Numbered from the stretch's first letter, positions 17,280 to 25,984 are shown. The stretch is 64,000 nt of DNA from Aestuariimicrobium soli (GCF_051192575.1 NZ_JBPJSQ010000002.1:186001-250000); one strand, 5' to 3'. Notes: generated by a model from the sequence alone, not told the origin. Translations and numbers: made by a program.

Positions 17280-18773
17280 TCAGCCCAGTTTCTCGAGGAT
17301 CAGCTCCCTCACCCGGGCGGCGTCGGCCTGGCCGCGCATCGCCTTCATCACCGACCCGATCAGGGCGCCGGCCGCCGCCACCTTGCCGTCGCGAATCTTG
17401 GCGGCGACGTCGGGGTTGGCGGCGATCGCCTCGTCGACGGCGGACGAGAGCGCGCCCTCGTCCGAGACCACCGCCAGGCCGCGCGAGGCGACCACGTCGG
17501 CGGGTTCCCCCTCGCCGGCGAGCACCCCCTCGATCACCTGACGGGCCAGCTTGTCGTTGACCGTGCCGGCGTCGACCAGGGCCTGCACCCCGGCCACCTG
17601 GGCGGGGGTGATCGCCAACTCGTCCAGCTCGACCCCGGCCTCGTTGGCGCGGCGCAGGAGTTCGCCGGTCCACCACTTGCGGGCTGACGACGGCTGCGCC
17701 CCGGCGGCCACGGTGGCGTCGATCAGGTCGACGGCACCGGCGTTGACGACGGCCTGGAAGTCGACGTCACTGACCTGCCACTCGTCCTGCAGCCGGCGGG
17801 CGCGCTCGGCCGGAGGCTCGGGCAGGGTGGCGCGGAGTTCGTCCACCCACTGCGACGACGGCGCCACGGGCACCAGATCGGGCTCGGGGAAGTAGCGGTA
17901 GTCCTCGGCGGTCTCCTTGGAACGACCGGGTGAGGTGTACCCCTCGGCCTCGTTCCAGTGGCGCGTCTCCTGCTTGACGGTGCCTCCGGCGGCGAGCACG
18001 GCCCCCTGGCGGCGCATCTCGTGGTGCAGGCAGTTCTCGACCGAACGCAGCGAGTTGACGTTCTTGGTCTCGGTGCGGGTGCCGAACTCGGTGGCGTCCT
18101 TGGCCATCAGCGAGATGTTCGCGTCGCAGCGCAGCGAGCCCTGCTCCATGCGCACGTCGGAGACCCCGAGCGCGCGCAGCAGTTCGCGCAGGTGGGCGAC
18201 GTAGGCGCGGGCCACCTGCGGCGCCTTGTCACCCGCGCCGGTGATCGGCTTGGTGACGATCTCGATCAGGGGTACGCCGCAGCGGTTGTAGTCGAGCAGG
18301 GAGTACTCGGCCCCGTGGATGCGTCCGGTGGCACCACCGACGTGCAGCGACTTGCCGGTGTCCTCCTCCATGTGGGCCCGCTCGATGTCGATCCGGTAGG
18401 TCTGCCCGTCGACCTCGACGTCGACGTGCCCGTCGAAGGCGATGGGCTCGTCGTACTGGCTGATCTGGTAGTCCTTGGGCATGTCGGGGTAGAAGTAGTT
18501 CTTCCGCGCGAACCGACACCACGAGGCGATCTGGCAGTTCAGGGCGAGCCCGATGCGGATCGCCGACTCCACGGCCTTGCCGTTGACCACCGGCATCGAG
18601 CCCGGCAGCCCCAGGCAGACCGGGCAGACCTGAGTGTTGGGCTCGGCCCCGAAGGTCGTCGGGCACCCGCAGAACATCTTGGTGGCCGTGTTCAGTTCGA
18701 CGTGCACCTCGAGACCCATCACGGGGTCGAAGCGCTCGAGCACCTCGGCGTAGTCCATCAGCTGGTCGCTCAT
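17280..18773 (-). CDS. gatB: Asp-tRNA(Asn)/Glu-tRNA(Gln) amidotransferase subunit B
   Basis: GatB phosphorylates misacylated Glu-tRNA(Gln) or Asp-tRNA(Asn) and receives ammonia from GatA. The 497-residue product has the PET112 signature region: VMGLEVHVELNT, the zinc-type cysteines CGCPTTFG and VCPVCLGLPG, and LLDYNRCGVPLIEIVT. The C-terminal YqeY-like tail (about 355-495) includes TPAQVAGVQALVDAG. It starts one base after the gatA stop and is the last gene of gatCAB. Presence of this operon suggests that glutaminyl-tRNA, asparaginyl-tRNA or both are made by transamidation. Confidence 0.96.
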   Translation of the reverse strand: MSDQLMDYAEVLERFDPVMGLEVHVELNTATKMFCGCPTTFGAEPNTQVCPVCLGLPGSMPVVNGKAVESAIRIGLALNCQIASWCRFARKNYFYPDMPKDYQISQYDEPIAFDGHVDVEVDGQTYRIDIERAHMEEDTGKSLHVGGATGRIHGAEYSLLDYNRCGVPLIEIVTKPITGAGDKAPQVARAYVAHLRELLRALGVSDVRMEQGSLRCDANISLMAKDATEFGTRTETKNVNSLRSVENCLHHEMRRQGAVLAAGGTVKQETRHWNEAEGYTSPGRSKETAEDYRYFPEPDLVPVAPSSQWVDELRATLPEPPAERARRLQDEWQVSDVDFQAVVNAGAVDLIDATVAAGAQPSSARKWWTGELLRRANEAGVELDELAITPAQVAGVQALVDAGTVNDKLARQVIEGVLAGEGEPADVVASRGLAVVSDEGALSSAVDEAIAANPDVAAKIRDGKVAAAGALIGSVMKAMRGQADAARVRELILEKLG

Positions 18774-18774
18774 C

Positions 18775-20319
18775 TCAGGCCTCCTGCGTCGCGGCGGCCA
18801 GGCTGCCGGCCAGCTGCGGGATGGTGGTGTCGGTGCCGGCCTTCGCCAGCGCCCGTTCCAACGCGGCGCCCACGCGGTAGAGGCGGTCGTCCGCCATCGG
18901 CGGGGCCATCACCTGGAAGCCGACCGGCAGGCCGTCCTCGGGGGCGATGCCGCACGGGAACGAGGCCGCCGCGTTCCCGGCGAGGTTCGACGGAATGGTG
19001 CACAGGTCGGCCTTGTACATCGCCAGCGGATCGTCGATGCGCTCCCCCAGCTTGAAGGCGGTGGTGGGCGTCGACGGCGAGACCAGCACGTCGCACTGCT
19101 CGAAGGCGGCCTCGAAGTCGCGGGCGATCAGGGTGCGCATCTTCTGGGCCGAGCCGTAGTAGGCGTCGTAGTACCCCGCCGAAAGTGCGTAGGTGCCGAT
19201 GATGATGCGCCGCTTGGCCTCGGCACCGAAACCGGCACCACGGCTCAGCCGCATCACCTGCTCGGCCGAGTTCTCGCCGTCGTCACCGACCCGCAGCCCG
19301 TACCGCATGGCGTCGTAGCGGGCCAGGTTCGAGCTCATCTCGGCGGGCATGATCAGGTAATAGGTCGCCAGCGACTGGTCGAAGTGGGGGCAGCTGACCT
19401 CGACCACTTCGGCGCCCTCGGCCTGCAGCAGCGCCACGGCCTCGTTGAACCGCTGCTCGACGCCGGGCGCATAGCCCTCACCCCCCAGTTCCCGGACGAC
19501 GCCGACCCGCAGGCCGCGGACGTCACCCGCGCGCGTCGCGGCCGACACCGCCGGCACCGGCTGGTCGATGGAGGTGGCGTCCATCGGGTCGTGCCCGGCG
19601 ATCACCTCGTGCAGCAGGGCAGCGTCCTCGACGGTGCGTGCGCACGGGCCGCACTGGTCGAGCGACGAGGCCATGGCGATGATGCCGTAGCGGCTGACTC
19701 CGCCGTAGGTGGGCTTCACCCCCACGGTTCCGGTGACCGAGGCGGGCTGGCGGATCGAACCGCCGGTGTCGGTGCCGATGGCCAGCGGTGCCTCGAAGGC
19801 GGCCAGGGCCGCGGACGAGCCGCCACCCGACCCGCCGGGGATGCGGGCCAGGTCCCACGGGTTGTGCGAAGGGCCGAAGGCCGAGGTCTCGGTCGAGGAG
19901 CCCATCGCGAACTCGTCGAGGTTGGTCTTGCCCAGGATCACCAGACCGGCGTCGAGCAGCCGCTGCACGACCGTCGAGTTGTACGGCGGGGTCCAGTTCT
20001 CCAGCATCCGCGAGCCCGCCGTGGTCGGCAGCGCGTCGTAGCAGAGCAGGTCCTTCACCGCGATCGGCACCCCGGCGAGGGGGCCGAGGCGCTCGCCGGC
20101 GGCGATCCGGGCGTCGACGCGGGCGGCCGCGGCCAGGGCTCCCTCCCGGTCGACGGAGACGAAGGCGTGCACCTCGGGTTCCACGGCGTCGATCTGCGCC
20201 AGGAAGGCCTCGGTCACCTGAACCGAGGTCCAGCGGCCCTCGGCGATGGCTCGTCCGAGCTCGGCCGCGGTGGCGGTGATGATGGTCGGGTCAATGCTGT
20301 CGGCGGTGGTCACGCTCAC
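18775..20319 (-). CDS. gatA: Asp-tRNA(Asn)/Glu-tRNA(Gln) amidotransferase subunit A
   Basis: This is the glutaminase of the amidase-signature family. The Ser-cisSer-Lys triad is complete: K89 in GVPIAVKDLL, S164 in GGSGGGSS and S188 in DTGGSIR. It has 514 residues, a usual length. The GTG start overlaps the gatC stop by 4 nt, which rules out a later start. It is followed almost directly by gatB. Confidence 0.96.
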   Translation of the reverse strand: MSVTTADSIDPTIITATAAELGRAIAEGRWTSVQVTEAFLAQIDAVEPEVHAFVSVDREGALAAAARVDARIAAGERLGPLAGVPIAVKDLLCYDALPTTAGSRMLENWTPPYNSTVVQRLLDAGLVILGKTNLDEFAMGSSTETSAFGPSHNPWDLARIPGGSGGGSSAALAAFEAPLAIGTDTGGSIRQPASVTGTVGVKPTYGGVSRYGIIAMASSLDQCGPCARTVEDAALLHEVIAGHDPMDATSIDQPVPAVSAATRAGDVRGLRVGVVRELGGEGYAPGVEQRFNEAVALLQAEGAEVVEVSCPHFDQSLATYYLIMPAEMSSNLARYDAMRYGLRVGDDGENSAEQVMRLSRGAGFGAEAKRRIIIGTYALSAGYYDAYYGSAQKMRTLIARDFEAAFEQCDVLVSPSTPTTAFKLGERIDDPLAMYKADLCTIPSNLAGNAAASFPCGIAPEDGLPVGFQVMAPPMADDRLYRVGAALERALAKAGTDTTIPQLAGSLAAATQEA

Positions 20320-20609
20320 TCCTCGTCCAGAATGCGGGGCACGCGGAACCGGCCGTCCTCGGCAACGGGGGCCATGGCGAGGGCCTGCTCGCGGGGCAGC
20401 GAGGGGCGCACGACGTCGTCTCGGAAGACATTGGTCAGGCCGAGCGCGTGCGAGGTGGGCGGAATGTCGTCGGTCGCCACCTGGGCAACACTGGCGACGG
20501 CATCGAGGATGACGTCGAGCTGCGGCGCGAACAGCCGCAACTCCTCGGGGGTCAGCTCGATGCGCGCCAGCTCTGCGAGCCTGGCCACATCGGTCTCGGT
20601 CAGTGCCAC
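20316..20609 (-). CDS. gatC: Asp-tRNA(Asn)/Glu-tRNA(Gln) amidotransferase subunit C
   Basis: The 97-residue subunit wraps around GatA and GatB and stabilises them. It has the family pattern VARLAELARIELTPEE and ends with FRVPRILDEE. I chose the GTG with GAGGAG eight bases upstream. The frame stays open for 57 more codons, but those are not GatC-like. A GTG three codons earlier is also possible. It is the first gene of the gatCAB operon and diverges from the ACT-domain gene. Confidence 0.92.
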   Translation of the reverse strand: MALTETDVARLAELARIELTPEELRLFAPQLDVILDAVASVAQVATDDIPPTSHALGLTNVFRDDVVRPSLPREQALAMAPVAEDGRFRVPRILDEE

Positions 20610-20725
20610 CGGGGTCACTCCTCGCGCATGGTTCGGGGGTTCGTGAACCCCCATCCTAGGGGTGCAGACCACGGGCTGAAACACGATTGGAACGCGCCCG
20701 GGTTGGGCCTGTTGCCGGCGTCGGA

Positions 20726-20731
20726 CACAAT
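20726..20731 (+). promoter_or_regulatory. Probable leaderless -10 of the ACT-domain gene
   Basis: CACAAT ends six bases before the GTG at 20738. The six bases GAGGGG between them could also act as a weak ribosome-binding site, so leaderless use is uncertain here. Confidence 0.35.
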
Positions 20732-20737
20732 GAGGGG

Positions 20738-21355
20738 GTGCTGTTGCTTCGCGTCCAACTCCCCGACCGCCCCGGCTCACTGGGGCAGGTGGCGACCGCG
20801 ATGGGCACCGTGGGCGCCGACATCTCGGCCATCGAGATCGTCGAGAAGCGGTCGGGTTCGGTGATCAACGACTTCATGTTGACGATGCCGCCGCACCAAC
20901 TGCCCGATGCTCTGGTGAGCGTGTGCAACCAGCTCGAGGGCGTGAACGTGCTCTGGCTGTCGCGCTACCCCGAGAACTGGAGCCTGGAGTCAGACATCGA
21001 CCTGCTCGACCGCATTTCGGCCGATCCGAGCAACTCCGCCGACATCCTGGTCACGTTCGGGCCGGCCGTCTTCCACAGTCAGTGGGCGGTCGTCCTGGAT
21101 GCCCACGGTCAACCGCGGGCGGCCAGTCAGCTGGCGCCCGAGTTGTCGCCTGCCGCCGCCGAGGCGCTGGGGCCGCTGTCGGGCACCGACACCCGTGAGC
21201 TGGTCGCGGGCTGGCTGCCCGGGTGGGGCGACACCACCATCGCGCACGCCGCCCTGCCCGACGGCTCGGTGCTCGTGCTCGGACGACAGGGCGGCCCGGC
21301 CTACCTCGGGTCGGAGCTGCGCCGGCTCGAACACCTGGCGGGGATGACCCGTTGA
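20738..21355 (+). CDS. ACT-domain regulatory protein
   Basis: The first 75 residues form an ACT domain. It has LLLRVQLPDRPGSLGQVATA and ISAIEIVEKRSGSVINDF, with the glycine between beta-1 and alpha-1 that contacts amino-acid ligands. The remaining 130 residues carry a less conserved alpha/beta region (ILVTFGPAVFHSQWAVVLD) seen in a group of actinobacterial ACT proteins. The gene is 205 codons long and starts with GTG. Its position back to back with gatCAB is common, but the ligand and target are unknown. The stop overlaps the next start (TTGA). Confidence 0.8.
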   Translation: MLLLRVQLPDRPGSLGQVATAMGTVGADISAIEIVEKRSGSVINDFMLTMPPHQLPDALVSVCNQLEGVNVLWLSRYPENWSLESDIDLLDRISADPSNSADILVTFGPAVFHSQWAVVLDAHGQPRAASQLAPELSPAAAEALGPLSGTDTRELVAGWLPGWGDTTIAHAALPDGSVLVLGRQGGPAYLGSELRRLEHLAGMTR

Positions 21356-21876
21356 CCTGGCTGCAGGCGCTGGTCACCTGGCACCAGTGGGTCGAGGTGG
21401 CCTCGTCGATCGGCTACGGCATCCTGTCGTCGATCGTGCCGATCTTCCACACCGAGGCGTTCATCGTCGCCGCGGTGGGCTCGAAGGTGCTGGGGCCGAT
21501 CGAACTGTCGATCGGGTTGGCCATCGGCCACGCGATCGGCAAGCAGATGATGTTCCAGGCCGTGCGTCGCGGCCGGAACCTGCCGTGGATGCGCAAGCAC
21601 ACCGAGAAAGAGGTCGACCCGGACTCGTGGCGGGCCAAGTGGCGGCGCTGGTCGACGAAGACGGCTCACCTGGTCGAGAACCCTCGCTGGGGCTACCCGA
21701 TCCTGTTCGTCTCGGCAGCCACGGGGATTCCCCCGGTCTACGCGACCGTGTTGTTCGCGGGTGCCACCAAGATGAGTTTCTGGGGCTTCTCGGCCGTCAT
21801 GCTGGTGGGGTTCTTCATCCGCTGTCTGGCCCTCGCGTTCGCGACGCTGGGTGCCTTCCAGGGCATCTTCGGCTGA
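21352..21876 (+). CDS. Integral membrane protein, VTT/YqaA-like
   Basis: The 174-residue product has hydrophobic segments at about residues 18-40, 46-62, 118-145 and 150-172, with an amphipathic, basic central loop (WRAKWRRWSTKTAHLVE). The segment ATGIPPVYATVLFAGATKM resembles the re-entrant motif of VTT (SNARE-associated) membrane proteins such as YqaA, at low confidence. I chose the TTG start because it makes a 4-nt TTGA overlap with the ACT gene. No in-frame ATG or GTG exists before the first predicted helix. The function is not known. Confidence 0.65.
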   Translation: MTWLQALVTWHQWVEVASSIGYGILSSIVPIFHTEAFIVAAVGSKVLGPIELSIGLAIGHAIGKQMMFQAVRRGRNLPWMRKHTEKEVDPDSWRAKWRRWSTKTAHLVENPRWGYPILFVSAATGIPPVYATVLFAGATKMSFWGFSAVMLVGFFIRCLALAFATLGAFQGIFG

Positions 21877-21896
21877 GCCTCAACCGCCTTGGGCCA

Positions 21897-22109
21897 TCAA
21901 CCGCCTTGGGATTGGGTGAACGCCTTGAAGAAGGTGTACCCGACGTAGACCAGCACGGTCGCCACCACCACGAAGGCGATGCTCACCCAGATGCGCATCC
22001 GCTTCTTGGCGGCGGTCGTGGGCACCTTGCGCGGTCCCCATTCCCCCACCTTCGGCTGCACACGCGCCGGCGAGGTGCCATTGAGGTTCAGGTTGGTGAA
22101 GATCCGCAC
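21897..22109 (-). CDS. Small single-pass membrane protein, unknown function
   Basis: This 70-residue protein has a basic N-terminal half (PTTAAKKRMRI) and one transmembrane helix, VSIAFVVVATVLVYVGYTFF, near its end. I do not recognise the family. The GTG start is supported by a TACAGT hexamer ending seven bases upstream. A GTG three codons earlier (22118) overlaps that hexamer. Codon use is like that of its neighbours. It converges with the VTT-like membrane gene, 20 bases away. Confidence 0.65.
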   Translation of the reverse strand: MRIFTNLNLNGTSPARVQPKVGEWGPRKVPTTAAKKRMRIWVSIAFVVVATVLVYVGYTFFKAFTQSQGG

Positions 22110-22113
22110 GGCC

Positions 22114-22127
22114 CCCACTGTAGTGGG
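22114..22127. promoter_or_regulatory. -10 hexamer inside a 6-bp inverted repeat
   Basis: CCCACT-GT-AGTGGG is a perfect inverted repeat with a 2-bp spacer. The minus-strand -10 TACAGT (22117-22122) of the small membrane protein gene lies inside it. A dimeric repressor bound here would block the promoter. The arms are short, so coincidence is possible. Confidence 0.35.
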
Positions 22128-22140
22128 CGGCCGGGGTCGC

Positions 22141-22701
22141 TCAGCCGGCCGGGGTGGTCACCGGTGCGTGCCGCCAGCCCTCGTCCGACCGTGTGTACCC
22201 GAGCCGGGTGTGGCGTCGGTCGTGGCGGGCCTGCAGGAATTCGAAGGCGTGTGGTGCGAGCGCCCACACCTGCCAGTCGGTGTTGGGCCGACCGTCGAAA
22301 CTCGGACGAGCCCGCCAGTCCGCCTGGCTGGTCGCCTCGTCCAGGGGGCTCGCGATGCCGTCGATGCGGACGCTGCGCCCGGACTCCCGCCAGAAGAACA
22401 CCAGCGCGGCGCGGGCATCACCGGCGAGTTCGACCCCCTTGGTCGAGGTGCGGTGCGAGGAGAAGTGGTAGCCCCGCTCGTCGACGTCCTTGAGGATCAG
22501 CACGCGCGCATCGGGCGAGCCGTCGGGGCGCAGGGTGACCAGGTCCATCGCGTGGGGTTGCCGGGCGCCGGAGGCGATGGCGTCGTCCAGCCACGCGGCG
22601 AACAGCTCTGCCGGGTCGTCCGGCACCGACGACGGGTCGAGCACGGGCAGGTCGTCGGGGAAGGAGGGCAGGGCGCGCAGGCGCTGGCGCAGGTCATCCA
22701 T
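22141..22701 (-). CDS. PNPOx-like flavoprotein (pyridoxamine 5'-phosphate oxidase family)
   Basis: The 186-residue split-barrel FMN protein has the PdxH-like features MDLVTLRPDGSPDARVLILK, FSSHRTSTKGVEL, ALVFFWRESGRSVRI and a C-terminal WQVWALAP. PdxH oxidises PNP and PMP to PLP. Typical PdxH has about 210-220 residues and ends with RLxP. This protein is shorter and ends RHAPVTTPAG, so it may be a PdxH-like enzyme with another substrate. The ATG follows a TAGCGT -10 by seven bases. Confidence 0.75.
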   Translation of the reverse strand: MDDLRQRLRALPSFPDDLPVLDPSSVPDDPAELFAAWLDDAIASGARQPHAMDLVTLRPDGSPDARVLILKDVDERGYHFSSHRTSTKGVELAGDARAALVFFWRESGRSVRIDGIASPLDEATSQADWRARPSFDGRPNTDWQVWALAPHAFEFLQARHDRRHTRLGYTRSDEGWRHAPVTTPAG

Positions 22702-22708
22702 GTCGCCG

Positions 22709-22714
22709 ACGCTA
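22709..22714 (-). promoter_or_regulatory. Leaderless -10 of the PNPOx-like gene
   Basis: TAGCGT ends seven bases before the ATG at 22701. It is the same hexamer and spacing as at the symporter-kinase gene. It lies between that ATG and the stop of the MetE-like gene. Confidence 0.5.
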
Positions 22715-22720
22715 CGTCGT

Positions 22721-23737
22721 TCAGCCCTGGCGGGCGTCCTCGTCCACGGTCTCGGCCAGCCAGGTCAGGTTCGAGAACACCTGCGGCACGGTGGCGGCCG
22801 ACCAGCCGGCGAGCCCACAGGCGGGCGTGAACGCCGACCGGCTCGCCACCAGCTGCGGGTCGATGCCGAGTCGGCGGACGAGCCGACGATGGCCGTCGAG
22901 CAGTGCGTCGCGGCCGAGCACCCGATCGGGCTGGTGCGTGGGCTGCACGCCCCACCAGACCGTGCGACCCGCCTCGATCCACCCGCTCAGCGCGTCGAGA
23001 TCGCCGTCGGTGAGGGTGCCCACGTCGAGTGCCACCGTGTCGATGCCGCCCCGGATCAGCCACTCCAGGTCGATGCCGGGGGCACACGAGTGCAGCGCGA
23101 CCGTGGCACCGGCGGCGGTGACCGCGTCGGCGACCAGCCGCAGGTGGTGCCCGATGACGGCCTCGTCGACGGCCCGATGGCGCCGGTACCCCGACGAGGT
23201 CGCCACCGATCCGGCGTGCACGGCCGGCAGCGACGGCTCGTCCAGTTGCAGGGTCCAGGTCAGCCCCGGGAAGCGGCGTCGCAGTTCGCCCACCAGCGAC
23301 GACAACCCCTCCCCGAGCGAGGCCGCCAACTCACGCGCGGCCCCGCGATCGGCGATCACCAGTTCACCGCGCGGCAGATCGAGCCCCGCCGCGAGCGTCC
23401 ACGGACCGGCGACGGAGAGCTTGGCGGTGCCGGCCCGGTCGTGGGCGCGTTCCTCGAGGTCGTCGAGGTCGCGGCGGAACAGGGCGAGCGCGCGGCGCTG
23501 GTCGGCGCCGGCGTGGTCGGTCAGCCGCCAGCCGGCCGGTTGCAGGTCGACGGCCAGACCCGAGAGCAGGGCGGCCGTTCGTCCCAGCAGGTGGGCCCCG
23601 ACACCGCGCGCCGGCAGTTCCGGCACCGCCAGCTGCTCGAAGCTGTCCGCCACCAACCCGACCGCCGCCGGATAGTTCTCCCCCGGCAGCGACCCCAGAT
23701 GGGTGGCAAAGGGACGGCTCGCCTCGGGTGCCGCCAC
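22721..23737 (-). CDS. Core-type cobalamin-independent methionine synthase (MetE C-domain-like)
   Basis: The 338-residue protein matches only the C-terminal catalytic half of MetE, which methylates homocysteine. Zinc ligands are seen as H216 and C218 in LHSCAPG and C307 in TPACGLAG. The position of the usual glutamate ligand seems to hold Asp238 in TVALDVG. Full MetE has about 750 residues with an N-terminal duplicate, absent here. Some short core-MetE proteins take methyl groups from methylated corrinoids rather than folate, which would fit a B12-rich organism. The GTG start follows the mnmA stop after one base, so both genes are coupled. The donor substrate is unknown. Confidence 0.78.
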   Translation of the reverse strand: MAAPEASRPFATHLGSLPGENYPAAVGLVADSFEQLAVPELPARGVGAHLLGRTAALLSGLAVDLQPAGWRLTDHAGADQRRALALFRRDLDDLEERAHDRAGTAKLSVAGPWTLAAGLDLPRGELVIADRGAARELAASLGEGLSSLVGELRRRFPGLTWTLQLDEPSLPAVHAGSVATSSGYRRHRAVDEAVIGHHLRLVADAVTAAGATVALHSCAPGIDLEWLIRGGIDTVALDVGTLTDGDLDALSGWIEAGRTVWWGVQPTHQPDRVLGRDALLDGHRRLVRRLGIDPQLVASRSAFTPACGLAGWSAATVPQVFSNLTWLAETVDEDARQG

Positions 23738-23738
23738 C

Positions 23739-24827
23739 TCAGGCCACCGCTATGGGGGTGGTGCGGGCGATGGTGGCGCTGCCGACGACCCGATCGCCGT
23801 CGTAGACGACCGCGGCCTGCCCTGGGGCGATCCCCTCGCAGGGCTCGTCGAGGTCGACCCGCAGGCCGTCGGTGGTGAACTCCACGGTGGCTGGCAGGGG
23901 TTCGCCGTGGGCGCGCACCTGCACGAAGCCGCGCCGTCGTCCGCTCACCTGATCGCCGGCGTAGATCGGACGAATGCCCTCGATCGTGCTCACCCGCAGA
24001 CCGGCGCGGGGACCCACCCTGACCCGGTTCGAGACGGGCTCGATGTCGAGCACGAACCGGGGCTGGCCGTCGTCCGCGGGCACCCCCAGGTGCAGCCCAC
24101 GCCGCTGCCCCACCGTGAACTGGTGGTGGCCGGTGTGAGCGCCGACGGTGCGTCCGTCGACGTCGACGATCTCGCCCGGGCGCTCACCGAGCTGCCGGGT
24201 GAGGAAGCCGGCCGTGTCACCGTCGGGAATGAAGCAGATGTCGTGGCTGTCGGGCTTCTTGGCCACCCCCAGCCCGAGGGCCTTGGCCTCGGCGCGCACG
24301 TCGGTCTTCACCGTGTCACCGAGCGGGAAGGCGCAGTGGGCCAACTGCCCGGCGTCGAGCACGCCCAGCACGTAGGACTGGTCCTTCGCCGGATCGACGG
24401 CCCGGCGCAGCTCGACCTCACCGGCCTCGGAGCGGGTCAGCCGGGCGTAGTGCCCGGTCGCGACCAGGTCGAAACCCAGCTGCAGGCCACGGTCGAGCAC
24501 CGCCGCGAACTTGATCTTCTCGTTGCAGCGCAGGCACGGGTTGGGCGTGCGCCCGGCCGCGTACTCGGCCACGAAGTCCTCGACGACATCGGCGTGGAAG
24601 CGGTCGGAGAAGTCCCACACATAGAACGGAATGCCGAGCTTGTCGGCGGCGCGACGGGCGTCGTGCGAGTCCTCCAGCGAGCAGCAGCCCCGGGCGCCGC
24701 TGCGGTACGACTCGGGGTTCTTCGACAGCGCCAGATGCACGCCCGTCACGTCGTGGCCGGCCTCGACCATGCGGGCCGCCGCGACGGCCGAGTCGACGCC
24801 GCCGCTCATCGCTGCCAGAACTCTCAC
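23739..24827 (-). CDS. mnmA: tRNA-specific 2-thiouridylase
   Basis: MnmA thiolates U34 of tRNA-Lys, -Glu and -Gln using persulfide sulfur and ATP. The 362-residue product has the PP-loop AAMSGGVDSA (residues 5-14). Its catalytic cysteines are C98 in RTPNPCLRC and C198 in HDICFIP. A C-terminal beta-barrel follows after about 270. I chose the GTG eight bases after a TAGACT hexamer. The frame is open further upstream but lies within the cysteine desulfurase gene. The neighbouring desulfurase is the likely sulfur donor. Confidence 0.95.
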   Translation of the reverse strand: MRVLAAMSGGVDSAVAAARMVEAGHDVTGVHLALSKNPESYRSGARGCCSLEDSHDARRAADKLGIPFYVWDFSDRFHADVVEDFVAEYAAGRTPNPCLRCNEKIKFAAVLDRGLQLGFDLVATGHYARLTRSEAGEVELRRAVDPAKDQSYVLGVLDAGQLAHCAFPLGDTVKTDVRAEAKALGLGVAKKPDSHDICFIPDGDTAGFLTRQLGERPGEIVDVDGRTVGAHTGHHQFTVGQRRGLHLGVPADDGQPRFVLDIEPVSNRVRVGPRAGLRVSTIEGIRPIYAGDQVSGRRRGFVQVRAHGEPLPATVEFTTDGLRVDLDEPCEGIAPGQAAVVYDGDRVVGSATIARTTPIAVA

Positions 24828-24835
24828 GACGGACG

Positions 24836-24841
24836 AGTCTA
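24836..24841 (-). promoter_or_regulatory. Leaderless -10 of mnmA overlapping the desulfurase stop
   Basis: TAGACT ends eight bases before the GTG at 24827. Its first three bases are the TAG stop codon of the upstream desulfurase gene. mnmA could therefore be transcribed independently of the genes before it. Confidence 0.45.
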
Positions 24842-25984
24842 CCGCCGCCGCTGATTCCCCCCGCGGGCGACGACGAGCGCCCGCGCCAGCGCATCGGCGA
24901 GGGCGTCGACGTCGGCGGCGGTGGTCGTCCACCCCATCGAGAAGCGCAGGCTCGAGGTGGCATCCGCCAGCGACCCGGTGGCCGCCAGCACCACCTCGCT
25001 GGGTTGGTGCACCCCGGCGCGGCAGGCCGATCCCACCGAGGCGTCGATGCCCTCCCGGTCGAGCAGCAGCAGCACGTCGTCGGCGCGCACCCCGGCGGCG
25101 GTGACGTGCACGATGCCGGGGGTGACCGATCGTCCGCCATTGACCCTGACCTCGTCATATCGAGCCATGGCGTCGAGCAGTCGGGTGCGCAGCTCGGTGA
25201 GGCGAACGACCTCCGCCGCCCGCTCGGCCGAGGCATCCCGCAGGGCCGCCGCGAATCCGGCGGCCAGCGCGGTGGCCTGGGTTCCGGACCGCAGGTCGCG
25301 TTCCTGCCCACCGCCCAGACCCACGGGCGCCGGGTTCACCGACCGCCTCACCAGCAGCGCGCCCACGCCGACCGGTCCGCCGATCTTGTGCGCCGACACC
25401 GAGGCCAGCTCGGCCGGGGACGAGGCGAAGTCGACGCCGGGGTGCACGAGGGCCTGCACGGCGTCGGTGTGGAACCAGGCGCCGTGGGCGTGCGCGACCT
25501 CCGCGGCCTCGTCGACGGGCTGCACCGTGCCGAACTCGTTGTTGACGGTCTGCACACTCACCAGGGCGGTGTCATCGCCGGCCTCCTCGGCGAGTGCGGT
25601 GAGGTCGAGTCGGGCGTCGCGGTCGACGCCCACCACGCTGGTCTGGGGTCGGCGGACCACGGCGCCCAGCACGGCGGGGTGCTCCACGGCCGAGACGACG
25701 AGGCGGCGGCGGCCCTGCTCGGCCCGGGCGCGCAGGCTGCCCAGCACGGCGATGGTGTCGGCCTCCGACCCGCCCGAGGTGAACACCACCTCGGTGGGGT
25801 GGGCGCCGAGGTCGGCCGCGATCGACTCGCGGGCGTCCTCGAGCACCGCCCGGGAGCGACGCGCCGAGCCGTGCAGCCCGGCGGGGTTGCCGGCGAGTTC
25901 GGCCGCCTCGAGCCAGGCCCGTGAGGCGCTGGGGCGCAGCGGTGAGTGCGCCGCGTGGTCGAAGTAGTGCCGCTCAGCGCCCAC
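24839..25984 (-). CDS. Cysteine desulfurase (NifS/IscS-like)
   Basis: This PLP enzyme takes sulfur from cysteine as an enzyme-bound persulfide. The 381-residue product has the PLP lysine K200 in SAHKIGGPVGVG, the catalytic C321 in GSACRAG, and EHPAVLG and HTDAVQAL at the active site. The GTG start overlaps the end of the enoyl-CoA hydratase gene by 11 bases. In many actinobacteria this gene precedes mnmA, so supply of sulfur to tRNA thiolation is the likely main role. A role in Fe-S cluster assembly cannot be excluded. Confidence 0.92.
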   Translation of the reverse strand: MGAERHYFDHAAHSPLRPSASRAWLEAAELAGNPAGLHGSARRSRAVLEDARESIAADLGAHPTEVVFTSGGSEADTIAVLGSLRARAEQGRRRLVVSAVEHPAVLGAVVRRPQTSVVGVDRDARLDLTALAEEAGDDTALVSVQTVNNEFGTVQPVDEAAEVAHAHGAWFHTDAVQALVHPGVDFASSPAELASVSAHKIGGPVGVGALLVRRSVNPAPVGLGGGQERDLRSGTQATALAAGFAAALRDASAERAAEVVRLTELRTRLLDAMARYDEVRVNGGRSVTPGIVHVTAAGVRADDVLLLLDREGIDASVGSACRAGVHQPSEVVLAATGSLADATSSLRFSMGWTTTAADVDALADALARALVVARGGNQRRR

